A stretch of DNA of 64,000 nucleotides from Dongia rigui (GTDB lineage Bacteria; Pseudomonadota; Alphaproteobacteria; Dongiales; Dongiaceae). The stretch is from positions 1,612,001-1,676,000 of the forward strand of contig NZ_JAXCLX010000001.1 in the NCBI RefSeq assembly GCF_034044635.1, read 5' to 3'. A program made the position numbers and the translations under genes. How positions within the stretch are numbered: position 1 is the stretch's first letter; each line of letters starts with the position of its first letter. Shown in pieces: positions 38,202 to 46,956 of this stretch. The notes beneath the pieces were generated by a model. It did not search any database and was not told the origin of the DNA. It was given only the letters and a program-made list of their open reading frames with translations.

Positions 38202-39410
38202 ATGAATCGCGTCATCCTTGCCATCAATGCCGGCTCGTCCAGCATCAAGTTCCAGGCCTTTGCGACAGAAGGCGTGGTCGGGGCCGGGGACAATCTGGAG
38301 CGGCGCGTCTCGGGCCTGCTGGAGGGGATCGGCAGCCAGCCGCGCCTGCTCATCAAGGACGGCGCGGGTGCGACCTTGCGCAACGACAATCTCAGCCAGG
38401 CAGCGGCTCCCAGCGTCGAGGCCGGCGAAGGCATCGTGGGCGATTGGCTACAGAGCGACGATGCAGCCAGGCTGATCGGCGGCCCGATCGGCGCCATCGG
38501 TCACCGCGTCGTTCATGGCGGCGCCGATTTCAGCGCTGCGGCGCAGATCGACGACGCGGTGCTGGCACGCATCACCGCCCTCACCCATCTCGCCCCCCTG
38601 CACCAGCCCAAGAACCTCGCGCCCATTCTCGCCTGGCGACAGCGACGGCCGGACCTGCCGCAGATCGCCTGTTTCGATACCGCTTTTCATCGCGGCCATG
38701 CGGAAGTGGCGGAGCGTTTCGCCATCCCCGAGGCGCTCTACCTGGAAGGTGTGCGGCGCTATGGCTTCCACGGCATTTCCTATGAATTCATTGCCGAGAA
38801 GCTGACCGAGGTCGCGCCCGCCATCGCCAGGGGCCGCGTCATCGTCGCCCATCTCGGCAATGGCTGCTCGCTCTGCGCGATGCAGGACGGGCGCAGTGTC
38901 GACAGCACGATGAGCTTTACGGCGCTTGACGGCATCCCGATGGGCACGCGCCCCGGCGCCATCGATCCTGGTGTTGTGCTGTACCTGATGCGGGAAAAGG
39001 GCATGGATGCGGCGGCGCTGGAAAAATTCCTCTATCACCAATGCGGCCTCAAAGGCATGTCCGGCATCAGCAACGATGTGCGCGTGCTCGAAGCCAGCAC
39101 CGAACCGCAGGCGCGCCTTGCCCTCGACCATTTCGTCTATCGCATCGCCAAGGAAATCGGTGCGCTGGCGGCGGTCCTGCAGGGTATCGATGCCCTGGTC
39201 TTCACCGCCGGCATCGGCGAGAACGGGGCCGATCTCCGCGCTCGCATCGTCGCGGCGTCCAGCTGGCTGGGGTTGAGCCTGGACGCCGATGCCAATGCGG
39301 CGCGCCGGACCGATCTCAGCAAGTCAGCCACGGGTCCGCGCGTGCTGATGATCCCGACCGACGAAGAGCTGATGATCGCCCGCCATACGCGGCGCGTGCT
39401 GGCGCTTTAG
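38202..39410 (+). CDS. ackA: Acetate kinase
   Basis: 402 residues, full length; interconverts acetate/ATP and acetyl phosphate/ADP. Signatures: NAGSSSIKFQ, GHRVVHGG, FDTAFHR, RRYGFHGISY, HLGNGCSLCAMQDGRSVDSTMSFTALDGIPMGTRPGAIDPG. No phosphotransacetylase gene is adjacent. Its stop overlaps the stop of the convergent glycosyltransferase by four bases (TTAG). Confidence 0.95.
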   Translation: MNRVILAINAGSSSIKFQAFATEGVVGAGDNLERRVSGLLEGIGSQPRLLIKDGAGATLRNDNLSQAAAPSVEAGEGIVGDWLQSDDAARLIGGPIGAIGHRVVHGGADFSAAAQIDDAVLARITALTHLAPLHQPKNLAPILAWRQRRPDLPQIACFDTAFHRGHAEVAERFAIPEALYLEGVRRYGFHGISYEFIAEKLTEVAPAIARGRVIVAHLGNGCSLCAMQDGRSVDSTMSFTALDGIPMGTRPGAIDPGVVLYLMREKGMDAAALEKFLYHQCGLKGMSGISNDVRVLEASTEPQARLALDHFVYRIAKEIGALAAVLQGIDALVFTAGIGENGADLRARIVAASSWLGLSLDADANAARRTDLSKSATGPRVLMIPTDEELMIARHTRRVLAL

Positions 39411-40447
39411 GTAAAGAGCCGGACCGGGATCAGGACGAGGTTGGAGAGGAACTGCTCGGTGGCGGCGCGCCAGGAGAAGCGCTCCGCCTCATTGCGGCAT
39501 TGCTTCCGCGGGATCTTGAGGGCGCGCGCGATGGCGCGACCGAGATCGCGGTCGAGGGCGCCGGAGACGCCTTCCTGCAGAATGTCCTTTGGCCCTGCCA
39601 CCGGGAAGGCCGCGACCGGCACGCCGGAGGCCAGGGCTTCGAGGATCACCAGGCCGAATGTGTCGGTGAGGCTGGGGAAGACGAAGACATCGGCGGCAGC
39701 GTAAAGCTGCGCCAGATCCTCGCCGACTTTCTGCCCCAGGAAGACCGCCTTGGGAAAACGCGCCTTGAGATCGGCATGCTGCGGCCCGTCACCCACGACG
39801 ACCTGCGATCCCGGCAGGTCGAGCGCCAGGAAGGCCTCGATGTTCTTCTCGACGGCGAGGCGCCCGACATAGAGATGGACGGGCCTTGGCAGGTCGGCAA
39901 AGGGCGGTGCCGCGTTTGTCTGTGGGCGCGGTCGGAACTGCCTGGTATCGACACCGCGCGACCAGCGCTTGATGCGTTGGAAGCCACGGGCGCGGAGATC
40001 CGCTTCGATCGACGGCGTCGCCACCATAGTGGCCTGGGCCGCCGAATGGAAATAGCGGAGCCAGGCATAGGTCAGCCGGACGGGCAGGCCGAAACGGGCC
40101 GCCACATATTCCGGGAAACGCGTGTGATAGGCTGTCGTGAAAGGGAGACCGCGTCGGATGCAATAGCGGCGCGCGGCAATCCCCAGCGGCCCTTCGGTGG
40201 CGATATGGATGGCATTGGGCGCCAATGCGTCGAGCCGCGCGGCGAGGCGCCGATAGGGAAAAACCGCCAGGCGAATTTCAGGATAGGTGGGACACGCGAC
40301 CGAGCGGAAGCTCTGTGGCGACAGGATGGTCGGTCGGTGGCCGGCCGCGGTCAGTTCGTCCATGGTGCGGCCGATGGTGCGCACGACGCCATTGGTCTGG
40401 GGTGCCCAGGCATCGGTCACGATAGCGATGTTGAGCGAGGCGCTCAC
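39407..40447 (-). CDS. GT4-family glycosyltransferase
   Basis: 346 residues, GT-B fold. N-terminal NIAIVTDAWAPQTNGVVRTIGRTMDEL acceptor domain; C-terminal nucleotide-sugar domain with VGRLAVEKNIEAFL and TDTFGLVILEALASGVPVAAFPV, where the first residue of the EX7E motif is Asp. GTG start at 40447 overlaps the phosphoesterase stop (GTGA). Relatives act on diacylglycerol or mannolipid acceptors, and with the LpxH-like neighbour a lipid acceptor is a reasonable guess. Confidence 0.88.
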   Translation of the reverse strand: MSASLNIAIVTDAWAPQTNGVVRTIGRTMDELTAAGHRPTILSPQSFRSVACPTYPEIRLAVFPYRRLAARLDALAPNAIHIATEGPLGIAARRYCIRRGLPFTTAYHTRFPEYVAARFGLPVRLTYAWLRYFHSAAQATMVATPSIEADLRARGFQRIKRWSRGVDTRQFRPRPQTNAAPPFADLPRPVHLYVGRLAVEKNIEAFLALDLPGSQVVVGDGPQHADLKARFPKAVFLGQKVGEDLAQLYAAADVFVFPSLTDTFGLVILEALASGVPVAAFPVAGPKDILQEGVSGALDRDLGRAIARALKIPRKQCRNEAERFSWRAATEQFLSNLVLIPVRLFT

Positions 40448-41259
40448 AGGCTGGGCACCGCTTCGAGCTTCTTCACCGGCAGCATGGAAAGCTGGTTCTG
40501 CTGCGCCCAGTGGATGATCTCGAGCCTTCCGTCGCGATGCTCGACCAGCGCCGTGCAGCTTTCCACCCAATCGCCGTCATTGGCGTAGATGACACCGTCG
40601 ATCTCTTTCAAGGCCGCCTGGTGGATATGGCCACAGACGACACCGTCGAAGCCGCGGCGCTTGGCTTCCGCCGCAACCGTGTTCTCGAAATCGCCGATGA
40701 ATTTGACGGCGTCCTTGACGCGCGATTTCAGCCAGGCCGAGAGCGACCAATAGGGATAGCCGAAGGCGATACGCGCCCGGTTGAACCAGTGATTGAGCGT
40801 CAGCGCCATCGTGTAAGCGGAATCACCCAGTTTGGCGAGCCAGGGCGCATAACGCACGATGCCGTCGAAGGCATCGCCATGGATGATGAGCAGGCGCTTG
40901 CCGTCGGCGGTTTCGTGCACAGCCTCGTTCATCACCATGACATCGCCGAAGGCGTGGTCGTCATAGTCGCGCAAGGGTTCGTCATGATTGCCGGGCACAT
41001 AGATGACCTGGGTGCCCTTGCGCGCCTTGCGGAGCAGCTTCTGCACCACGTCGTTATGGCTTTGCGGCCAGAACCAGCCCTTGGATAGGCGCCAGCAATC
41101 GATGACGTCGCCAATGAGGTAGACATAGTCCGCTTCATTGGCGCGCAGAAAGTCGAGCAGGTATGCGGCCTTGCAGCCGCGCGTGCCCAAATGGACGTCG
41201 GAGATGAAGATCGCGCGGTAGCGTGCGGTCTCATGGCTCATCTGGGACATCGCGTTCAT
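40444..41259 (-). CDS. LpxH-like metallophosphoesterase
   Basis: 271 residues with a full calcineurin-type metal site: ISDVHLGT, GDVIDCW, GNHDE, IHGDAFD and CGHIHQA. Similar to UDP-2,3-diacylglucosamine diphosphatase (LpxH/LpxH2), but alphaproteobacteria often use LpxI, so the substrate may be another pyrophosphate-linked lipid. ATG at 41259 is preceded by AAAGG. Upstream member of a two-gene unit with the glycosyltransferase. Confidence 0.85.
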   Translation of the reverse strand: MNAMSQMSHETARYRAIFISDVHLGTRGCKAAYLLDFLRANEADYVYLIGDVIDCWRLSKGWFWPQSHNDVVQKLLRKARKGTQVIYVPGNHDEPLRDYDDHAFGDVMVMNEAVHETADGKRLLIIHGDAFDGIVRYAPWLAKLGDSAYTMALTLNHWFNRARIAFGYPYWSLSAWLKSRVKDAVKFIGDFENTVAAEAKRRGFDGVVCGHIHQAALKEIDGVIYANDGDWVESCTALVEHRDGRLEIIHWAQQNQLSMLPVKKLEAVPSL

Positions 41260-41573
41260 CTGCTGCCTTTGACTCGACTCGAGAAGCCTCGTTCAGTTGG
41301 CCGCTCAATAGCGATGAAGCGATTGCAGGATGATGACGCGGGAGGCGCCAGGGCGAATCTGTGAATGATTTCATGGGGGCGTCACGGGAGTGACGCGGAT
41401 GTGTCATCGAACCCGGTCGAACCGCCCCCCTCTCCCCGGCCCTCCCCCACGTTGGGGGGAGGGCGTTCCACTGAGCTCGCTGTGATGCCAGCGTTCAGGC
41501 TGGATAGAGTTCCCCCCACAGTCGGCGAATGCCGACATTCGTCGGCTGTGGGGGAGGGTCGGGGAGAGGGGGC
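41260..41573. other. Intergenic region between the phosphoesterase operon and mutM
   Basis: 314 bases. The first 160 bases should hold the promoter of the phosphoesterase-glycosyltransferase unit, but I see no clear -35/-10 pair. The rest is a family C repeat. Confidence 0.6.
41423..41572. repeat. C/G-tract inverted repeat (family C)
   Basis: CCCCCCTCTCCCCGGCCCTC...TTGGGGGGAGGG and GTGGGGGAGGGTCGGGGAGA...GGGG arms with a GCCGACATTCGTCGGC stem inside. It closely matches the copy at 54382-54532, including the CCCACGTTGGGGGGAGGG core. Confidence 0.75.
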
Positions 41574-42398
41574 TTACTTCTGATCCGCCGGACAATAGAA
41601 GGTCGAGCGGCCGCCTTGGGTGATGCGCTTTACCGGGCCGCCGCATTTCCGGCAGGCTTCGCCTTCGCGGTCATAGACTTTCCAGCGATGCTGGAAATAG
41701 CCGAGTTCGCCATTGGCCTGGACGTAATCACGCAAGGAGGAACCGCCGGCCTTGATCGCTTCGGTGAGCACCTTCTTGATCGCGGCAGCGAGTTTGACGG
41801 CGCGCTCGCCGGTGATCGTGCCGGCGCGGCGCTTGGGGCTGATGCCGGCGCGGAACAGGGCTTCGGAGGCATAGATGTTGCCGACCCCTACCACCAGGCG
41901 CTGGTCCATGATGGCAAGCTTCACCGAGGTCTTCTTGCCCTTCAGCATGGCCGCCAAGGCCGGTCCGTCGAAGGCGTCGGAGAGCGGCTCCAACCCCAGG
42001 CCCCTGATGAGCTTGTGTTCCTCAAAGGCATCCGCCGCCACCAGATCCATGAGGCCGAAGCGGCGCGCATCGTTGAAGCGGACGCAGGTGCCATCGTCGA
42101 TATCGAAGACGACGTGATCATGCCGGTCGAGCAGCGTCGGGCGTCTCTCATTGACCACCATCGAGCCGGACATGCCGAGATGGACCAGCAGGATGGTGCC
42201 GTCATCAAGGTCGATGACGATGTATTTGGCGCGCCGGCGGATGGCATCGATGCGCCGGCCGGTGAGGCGCGCCGCGAACCCTTCCGGAAAGGGAAAGCGC
42301 AGGTTTGGCCGGCGCTGCTCGACGGCGGCAAGGCGCCGCCCCAAAAGCTTCAGGGCAAGACCACGGCAGACCGTTTCGACTTCAGGTAATTCGGGCAT
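41574..42398 (-). CDS. mutM: Formamidopyrimidine-DNA glycosylase
   Basis: 274-residue base-excision repair enzyme for 8-oxoguanine and Fapy lesions. Begins MPELPEVETVCRGL with catalytic Pro2 and Glu3, then FRRRAKYIVIDL and the H2TH region (VVGVGNIYASEALFRAGISP). The C-terminal zinc finger reads C249-x2-C252...C269-P-A-D272-Q-K: the fourth cysteine, usually in CPxCQ, is Asp. The ATG at 42398 is certain from the invariant PE. It is divergent from ubiE, as in many alphaproteobacteria. Confidence 0.95.
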   Translation of the reverse strand: MPELPEVETVCRGLALKLLGRRLAAVEQRRPNLRFPFPEGFAARLTGRRIDAIRRRAKYIVIDLDDGTILLVHLGMSGSMVVNERRPTLLDRHDHVVFDIDDGTCVRFNDARRFGLMDLVAADAFEEHKLIRGLGLEPLSDAFDGPALAAMLKGKKTSVKLAIMDQRLVVGVGNIYASEALFRAGISPKRRAGTITGERAVKLAAAIKKVLTEAIKAGGSSLRDYVQANGELGYFQHRWKVYDREGEACRKCGGPVKRITQGGRSTFYCPADQK

Positions 42399-42506
42399 GT
42401 GACTAGCGGTAATGGGCCGCAGGGAAGTCGTCAAGTTGTTGATCTTACAACGCTGGCATCCCCGCGCCGCAACGGCTAAAGTCCCGGCAAAAGAGGAAAG
42501 ATTTAG

Positions 42507-43283
42507 ATGCCTGTCGAGACCTCCCACGCCCCCAAGGACAACAGCGCCGAGACCACCTGGTTCGGCTTCCGCGAAGTCGCGGCCAGGGACAAGGCGCATC
42601 TGGTGCAGGGGGTTTTTTCCTCGGTCGCCGGCAAATACGATCTGATGAACGATCTGATGTCGGGCGGCATCCACCGCCTGTGGAAGGCCGCGATGCTGGA
42701 TTGGCTGAATCCGCGCGCCAACTGGAACAGCCTGGATGTGGCGGGCGGCACCGGTGACATCGCCTTTCGCCTCCTGGAGCGGCAACCATCCGCCCATGTG
42801 ACGGTCTGCGACCTTACCCCGGCCATGCTGGAAGTCGGCCGCGACCGCGCGATCGACAAGGGCATCCTCACCGGCCTCGATTGGGTCAGCGGCAATGCCG
42901 AGGATCTGCCCTTCGAGGACATGAAGTTCGACAGCTATACGATCGCGTTTGGCTTGCGCAATGTCGGGCGCCAGCAGCGGGCGCTTGAGGAAGCTTATCG
43001 GGTGTTGCGGCCGGGCGGGCGGTTCCTGTGCCTGGAATTCAGTCATGTGGCCTTGCCGGCGCTGGCCAAGCTCTATGACGTCTATTCGTTCAAGCTGCTG
43101 CCCTGGCTGGGTGAAGTGGTCGCCAAGGACCGCGATTCCTATCAGTATTTGGTGGAATCGATCCGCAAATTCCCGACCCAGGACAATCTGGCCGGCATGA
43201 TGGCGAAGGCCGGGTTCCAGAACGTTTCCTATCGCAATCTCACGGGCGGGATCGCCGCCATTCATTCGGGCTGGCGCGTCTAG
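42507..43283 (+). CDS. ubiE: Ubiquinone/menaquinone biosynthesis C-methyltransferase
   Basis: 258 residues. [61 protein letters not shown] (SAM loop) and [35 protein letters not shown] are UbiE hallmarks. It methylates the benzoquinol ring in ubiquinone synthesis. SD GAGGAAAG precedes the ATG. The stop codon is followed directly by the ubiB ATG. Confidence 0.96.
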   Translation: MPVETSHAPKDNSAETTWFGFREVAARDKAHLVQGVFSSVAGKYDLMNDLMSGGIHRLWKAAMLDWLNPRANWNSLDVAGGTGDIAFRLLERQPSAHVTVCDLTPAMLEVGRDRAIDKGILTGLDWVSGNAEDLPFEDMKFDSYTIAFGLRNVGRQQRALEEAYRVLRPGGRFLCLEFSHVALPALAKLYDVYSFKLLPWLGEVVAKDRDSYQYLVESIRKFPTQDNLAGMMAKAGFQNVSYRNLTGGIAAIHSGWRV

Positions 43284-44837
43284 ATGTTCCGATCGCTGCG
43301 TTCAATCTATCGCCTGTTCGACATCGCCCGGGTCTTTGCGCGCCATGGTGCGCTGACACCCTTCGAATCGGCCCTCTCCAATGCCGGCCTTACCCCCGTG
43401 CTGCTGTTCTTCGCCCGCGTGCTGTTCGGCCGCGAGGTCGACGGCAAGCGGCCGGGCGAGCGCCTGGCTGCAGCCCTCTCCGAATTGGGCCCGGCCTTCA
43501 TTAAGCTCGGCCAGGTGCTCTCCACCCGTTCCGATCTCCTGGGCGAGCAGGTGGCGGCGGATCTTGCGAAATTGCAGGACCAGTTGCCGGCCTTCTCCTC
43601 CTTCGCCGCCAAATCGCGCATCGAGGCGGAATTGGGTGCGCCGATTGCCAGCCTCTTTTCCAGCTTCGATGACGAGCCGGTTTCGGCAGCCTCGATCAGC
43701 CAGGTGCATTTCGCCATCACGACGCCGGAATACGACGCGCCCGATGGCCGGCCGGTGGCGGTGAAGGTGTTACGCCCGGGCATCGAGGAGGCCTTCCAGG
43801 CCGATATCGAATTGCTGCTGTGGATCGCCGAGATCATCGAGCGCACGCAGCCGAAACTGCGGCGCCTGAAGCCGGTCGAGGTGGTGCGCACCTTCGCCGC
43901 CACCGTACGCATCGAAATGGATCTGCGCCTGGAAGCTGCATCGGCTTCGGAACTCCACGATAACTTCGCAGGCGATCCCACCTACCGCGTGCCGGCAATC
44001 GATTGGGCACGCACCGCCAAGCGCATCATGACGCAAGAGCGCATGACCGGCATCCCGATGGATGACGGCCCGGCCATGCGTGCGGCCGGCCTTGATGTCG
44101 ACGACGTCCTCACCAAGGCCGCCAACATCTTCTTCAACCAGGCGTTCCGCGACGGCTATTTCCATGGCGACCAGCATCCCGGCAATATGAGCGTCGGCTA
44201 TGACGGCGCCATCCAGGTGGTCGATTTCGGCATCATGGGCCGGCTGGAAAAGAAGACCCGGTTCTATCTGGCCGACATGCTGCTGGGCTTCCTGGAGCGG
44301 GACTATATCCGCGTCGCCAAGATGCATATCGAGGCGGGCTATCTGCCACAGACGCAGTCGATCGATGAATTTGCGCTGGCCCTGCGCTCGATCGGCGAGC
44401 CGATCCAGGGCAGGCCCCTGCATGAGATCAGCTTTGCCCGCATGCTGGGCCAGCTTTTCGCCATCGCAGAGACCTTCGATATGGAAGTGCAGCCGCAATT
44501 GCTGCTGCTGCAGAAGAACATGCTGATGGCCGAAGGCGTGTCGCGCCAGTTGAACCCGACGCTCAACATCTGGACCCTCGCCCGGCCGCTCATTGAAGAA
44601 TGGATGATCGAAAACCGCGGGCCCCGCGCCCGCATCGAGCAGGGCGTCACCGATTTCCTCGACGTGATCGAGCGCGGGCCAGGCGTCCTCAAGAATGTCG
44701 ACCGGCTGGTGAGCCATCTCGCTGATGGTGGATTGAAGCTCGACCCGGAAGCCCTGCGCGTCATCAACCGGCAGGGATCGAACTGGTGGCTGTGGCTGAT
44801 CATCGCCGTGCTGACGGCGGCCCTGTTGTTCCGCTGA
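43284..44837 (+). CDS. ubiB: UbiB, ubiquinone biosynthesis atypical kinase/ATPase
   Basis: 517 residues of the ABC1/ADCK/UbiB family. The KxGQ motif (FIKLGQVLSTRSDLL), the kinase-like core (VAVKVLRPGIEEAF, RDGYFHGDQHPGNMSV, DFGIMGRL) and C-terminal hydrophobic segments (NWWLWLIIAVLTAALLF) are present. It supports ubiquinone synthesis at the inner membrane. Directly follows ubiE; its stop overlaps the HAD gene by one base (TGATG). Confidence 0.95.
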   Translation: MFRSLRSIYRLFDIARVFARHGALTPFESALSNAGLTPVLLFFARVLFGREVDGKRPGERLAAALSELGPAFIKLGQVLSTRSDLLGEQVAADLAKLQDQLPAFSSFAAKSRIEAELGAPIASLFSSFDDEPVSAASISQVHFAITTPEYDAPDGRPVAVKVLRPGIEEAFQADIELLLWIAEIIERTQPKLRRLKPVEVVRTFAATVRIEMDLRLEAASASELHDNFAGDPTYRVPAIDWARTAKRIMTQERMTGIPMDDGPAMRAAGLDVDDVLTKAANIFFNQAFRDGYFHGDQHPGNMSVGYDGAIQVVDFGIMGRLEKKTRFYLADMLLGFLERDYIRVAKMHIEAGYLPQTQSIDEFALALRSIGEPIQGRPLHEISFARMLGQLFAIAETFDMEVQPQLLLLQKNMLMAEGVSRQLNPTLNIWTLARPLIEEWMIENRGPRARIEQGVTDFLDVIERGPGVLKNVDRLVSHLADGGLKLDPEALRVINRQGSNWWLWLIIAVLTAALLFR

Positions 44838-45487
44838 TGGCCGGCTTCGATACCGTTCTTTTCGATCTCGACGGCACGCTGACCGACCCCAAGGTCGGCA
44901 TCACCACCTCGATCCGCTACGCGCTCGATAAGCTTGGGGTCGTTCATGATCCGGTGGACGATCTCACCTGGTGCATCGGCCCGCCGATCCAGCGCAGCTT
45001 CGAGCGCCTGCTGGGGCCGGACAACGCGGTCGAGGGCGTCAGGCTCTACCGCGAGCGCTACGCGGCCGGCGGCATGTTCGAGAATGAGATGTTTCCCGGC
45101 ATCGATACGACCCTTGCCACGCTGCAGGGCGAGGGGATCCGGCTTTTCGTTGCTACATCGAAGGCCCATGTCTTTGCGCGACCCATCGTTGCGCATTTCG
45201 GCCTCGATCCCTATTTCATCGCCGTGGAAGGTGCCGAACTCGATGGCACGCGCTCCGACAAGGGCGAGGTCATCGCCCATGTCCTGGCCAGCCATGGCGT
45301 CGATCCCGTCCGCGCCATCATGATCGGCGACCGCGAGCACGACATCATCGGTGCGCGCAAGAACGGGTTGCGCAGTATCGGCGTGCTCTATGGCTATGGC
45401 GATGAAGCCGAGCTGCTTGCCGCGGGTGCCGATGATTTGTGCCAGCGCCCGGCGGATCTCTTGGCGACCCTCGCCCGTTTCGCGTGA
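44837..45487 (+). CDS. HAD-superfamily phosphatase (Gph-like)
   Basis: 216 residues. HAD motif I FDLDGTLTDP, motif II VATSK, motif III Lys region and motif IV MIGDREHDIIGAR, with an alpha-helical C1 cap. Likely a phosphoglycolate phosphatase or small-molecule phosphatase. The start overlaps the ubiB stop by one base, so it is translated with the ubiE-ubiB unit. In many relatives coaBC follows ubiB instead. Confidence 0.88.
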   Translation: MAGFDTVLFDLDGTLTDPKVGITTSIRYALDKLGVVHDPVDDLTWCIGPPIQRSFERLLGPDNAVEGVRLYRERYAAGGMFENEMFPGIDTTLATLQGEGIRLFVATSKAHVFARPIVAHFGLDPYFIAVEGAELDGTRSDKGEVIAHVLASHGVDPVRAIMIGDREHDIIGARKNGLRSIGVLYGYGDEAELLAAGADDLCQRPADLLATLARFA

Positions 45488-45594
45488 CTGGCGGCTGCTG
45501 TTCCGCGAGACCGCCTCGTTTGACAACGATCCAAGCCACCGCCGATCTCGTATCTGAGAGCCACCAAACGATAACCGCAGGGAAGGAACCGACC

Positions 45595-45951
45595 ATGATC
45601 ATGCGCAAATTCTGCCTCGCCGCCGCCGTCGCCATGATGGCCATCGGCACCGCCAATGCGGCCCCAGCGACGGGGGATGCCATCAAAGCCGCGATCGGCG
45701 GCAACAGCGTGCAGGGCAACATGGATTCAAGCGGCCCCTATGCCGAATTCTACCAGGCAGACGGCGTGATCAAGGGCAAGGATTACGCCGGCAAGTGGAC
45801 GATCGAGGGCGACACCATGTGCTTTGAATATGACGGCACGCCGAAGGATTGCTGGTCGGTTGAAATTTCCGGCGACCAGGTGAAATGGCTGAAGGACGGC
45901 AAGTCTGGCGGGAGCGGTACGATTGTGCCCGGCAATCCCAACAATTTCTGA
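45595..45951 (+). CDS. Small secreted protein, unknown function
   Basis: 118 residues. Signal peptide MIMRKFCLAAAVAMMAIGTANA, cleaved after Ala22. The mature 96 residues contain a beta-rich stretch (FYQADGVIKGKDYAGKWTIEGDTMCFEYDGTPKDCWSVEI) with two cysteines that may form a disulfide; this WTIEGDxxCF pattern recalls small periplasmic proteins of alphaproteobacteria without assigned function. SD GGAAGGAA precedes the ATG. Ends in a clear terminator, so it is likely a separate transcript. Confidence 0.75.
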   Translation: MIMRKFCLAAAVAMMAIGTANAAPATGDAIKAAIGGNSVQGNMDSSGPYAEFYQADGVIKGKDYAGKWTIEGDTMCFEYDGTPKDCWSVEISGDQVKWLKDGKSGGSGTIVPGNPNNF

Positions 45952-45965
45952 TCCGTCGCTGACGC

Positions 45966-45998
45966 ACCGGTGGGAAGCGGGTCTTTCCCACCGGTTTT
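45966..45998 (+). terminator. Rho-independent terminator
   Basis: ACCGGTGGGAA (45966-45976) pairs with TTCCCACCGGT (45985-45995), followed by TTT. It ends the small secreted protein transcript. Confidence 0.8.
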
Positions 45999-46023
45999 GG
46001 TCGCAGCTATAGTCCACCCGACC

Positions 46024-46461
46024 ATGACCCACCTCGCCTATCTGACACTCTTCCTCACCGCCTTTGGCGCGGCCACGATCCTGCCGGGCTTTTCCGAGGT
46101 GGCGTTCGCGACCTTGCTGCTGCAATCACCGCAGGATTGGCCGGTGCTGATGATCGTCGCCACGGCCGGCAACACGCTGGGTGGCATCGCCAATTGGGTG
46201 CTGGGGCGCTTCCTGCTGCATTGGCAGGATCGCACATGGTTTCCGGTCAGCGCCAAGCATCTCGCCCAAGCGAGCCGGCTCTTTCAGAAATACGGCTATC
46301 CGCTGCTGCTGCTGTCCTGGCTGCCGATCATCGGCGATCCGATCACCTTGGCGGCTGGCGTGTTGCGCGCGCGCTTCCTGCCCAGCCTGATCCTCATCCT
46401 CATCGGCAAGGCGGCGCGCTACGGCGTGCTCGCTTGGGCAACGCTGGCTGCCGCCGCCTGA
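46024..46461 (+). CDS. YqaA/SNARE-associated (DedA-like) membrane protein
   Basis: 145 residues with about four hydrophobic segments. ATILPGFSEVAFATLLL, NTLGGIANWVLGRFL and YPLLLLSWLPIIGDPITLAAGVLR match the YqaA type of the DedA/VTT family. Family members are tied to membrane lipid and envelope homeostasis. ATG at 46024. Followed 36 bases later by the DCC protein. Confidence 0.85.
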   Translation: MTHLAYLTLFLTAFGAATILPGFSEVAFATLLLQSPQDWPVLMIVATAGNTLGGIANWVLGRFLLHWQDRTWFPVSAKHLAQASRLFQKYGYPLLLLSWLPIIGDPITLAAGVLRARFLPSLILILIGKAARYGVLAWATLAAAA

Positions 46462-46497
46462 TTGGCGTGGCCTGCTGGTGCATGCTAAAACGGGGCC

Positions 46498-46956
46498 ATG
46501 CTGACAGCGCCGGCCTACAGCTATCGCGACGATCCCGCCGTTCCGTCCTTTCCCGATGACCGGCCGCTCGTCATATTCGACGGTGTCTGCGCCCTGTGTT
46601 CGGGCTTCGTGCGCTTCGTTCTGCGGCACGATCCGCAAGGGCAGTTCCGCTTCGCCCCGGCGCAATCGGCGCTGGGCACAGCGCTCTATCGCCATTACGG
46701 CCTCGATCCCGAAAACTGGGAAAGCAACCTGCTGATCGCCGATGGCCAGCTTTTCTTGCGCAGCGAGGCGGCCATCGGGATCATCAGTCGTTTCGGCGGC
46801 CTGTGGCGCTTGTTGCGGGTGTTGCGCGCCCTCCCGCGCTCCTGGCGCGACGGCCTTTATGACGTCATTGCCGCGAACCGCTATCGCTGGTTCGGGCAGC
46901 ACGCCTATTGCGCCGTGCCGGACCCAGCCCTTGCCGACCGGTTCTTGAGCGTATGA
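46498..46956 (+). CDS. DCC-family thiol-disulfide oxidoreductase-like protein (DUF393)
   Basis: 152 residues. The DxxCxxC motif sits in VIFDGVCALCSGFVRFVLRHD near the N-terminus, with FRFAPAQSALG and the hydrophobic WRLLRVLRALPRSWRDGLYDVIAANRYRWFG as in the family. The substrate is not known. Its stop overlaps the start of the DUF4166 fusion (ATGA), so the two are coupled. Confidence 0.87.
   Translation: MLTAPAYSYRDDPAVPSFPDDRPLVIFDGVCALCSGFVRFVLRHDPQGQFRFAPAQSALGTALYRHYGLDPENWESNLLIADGQLFLRSEAAIGIISRFGGLWRLLRVLRALPRSWRDGLYDVIAANRYRWFGQHAYCAVPDPALADRFLSV

Noticed and set aside
42399-43265. N-terminal extension of mutM to 563 residues
   Set aside because: The extension runs antisense through ubiE; MutM needs Pro2 and Glu3 directly after the initiator Met, found at 42398.
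44036-44100. UbiB as a possible aminoglycoside-type kinase
   Set aside because: The KxGQ motif, HGDQHPGN and position after ubiE identify UbiB.
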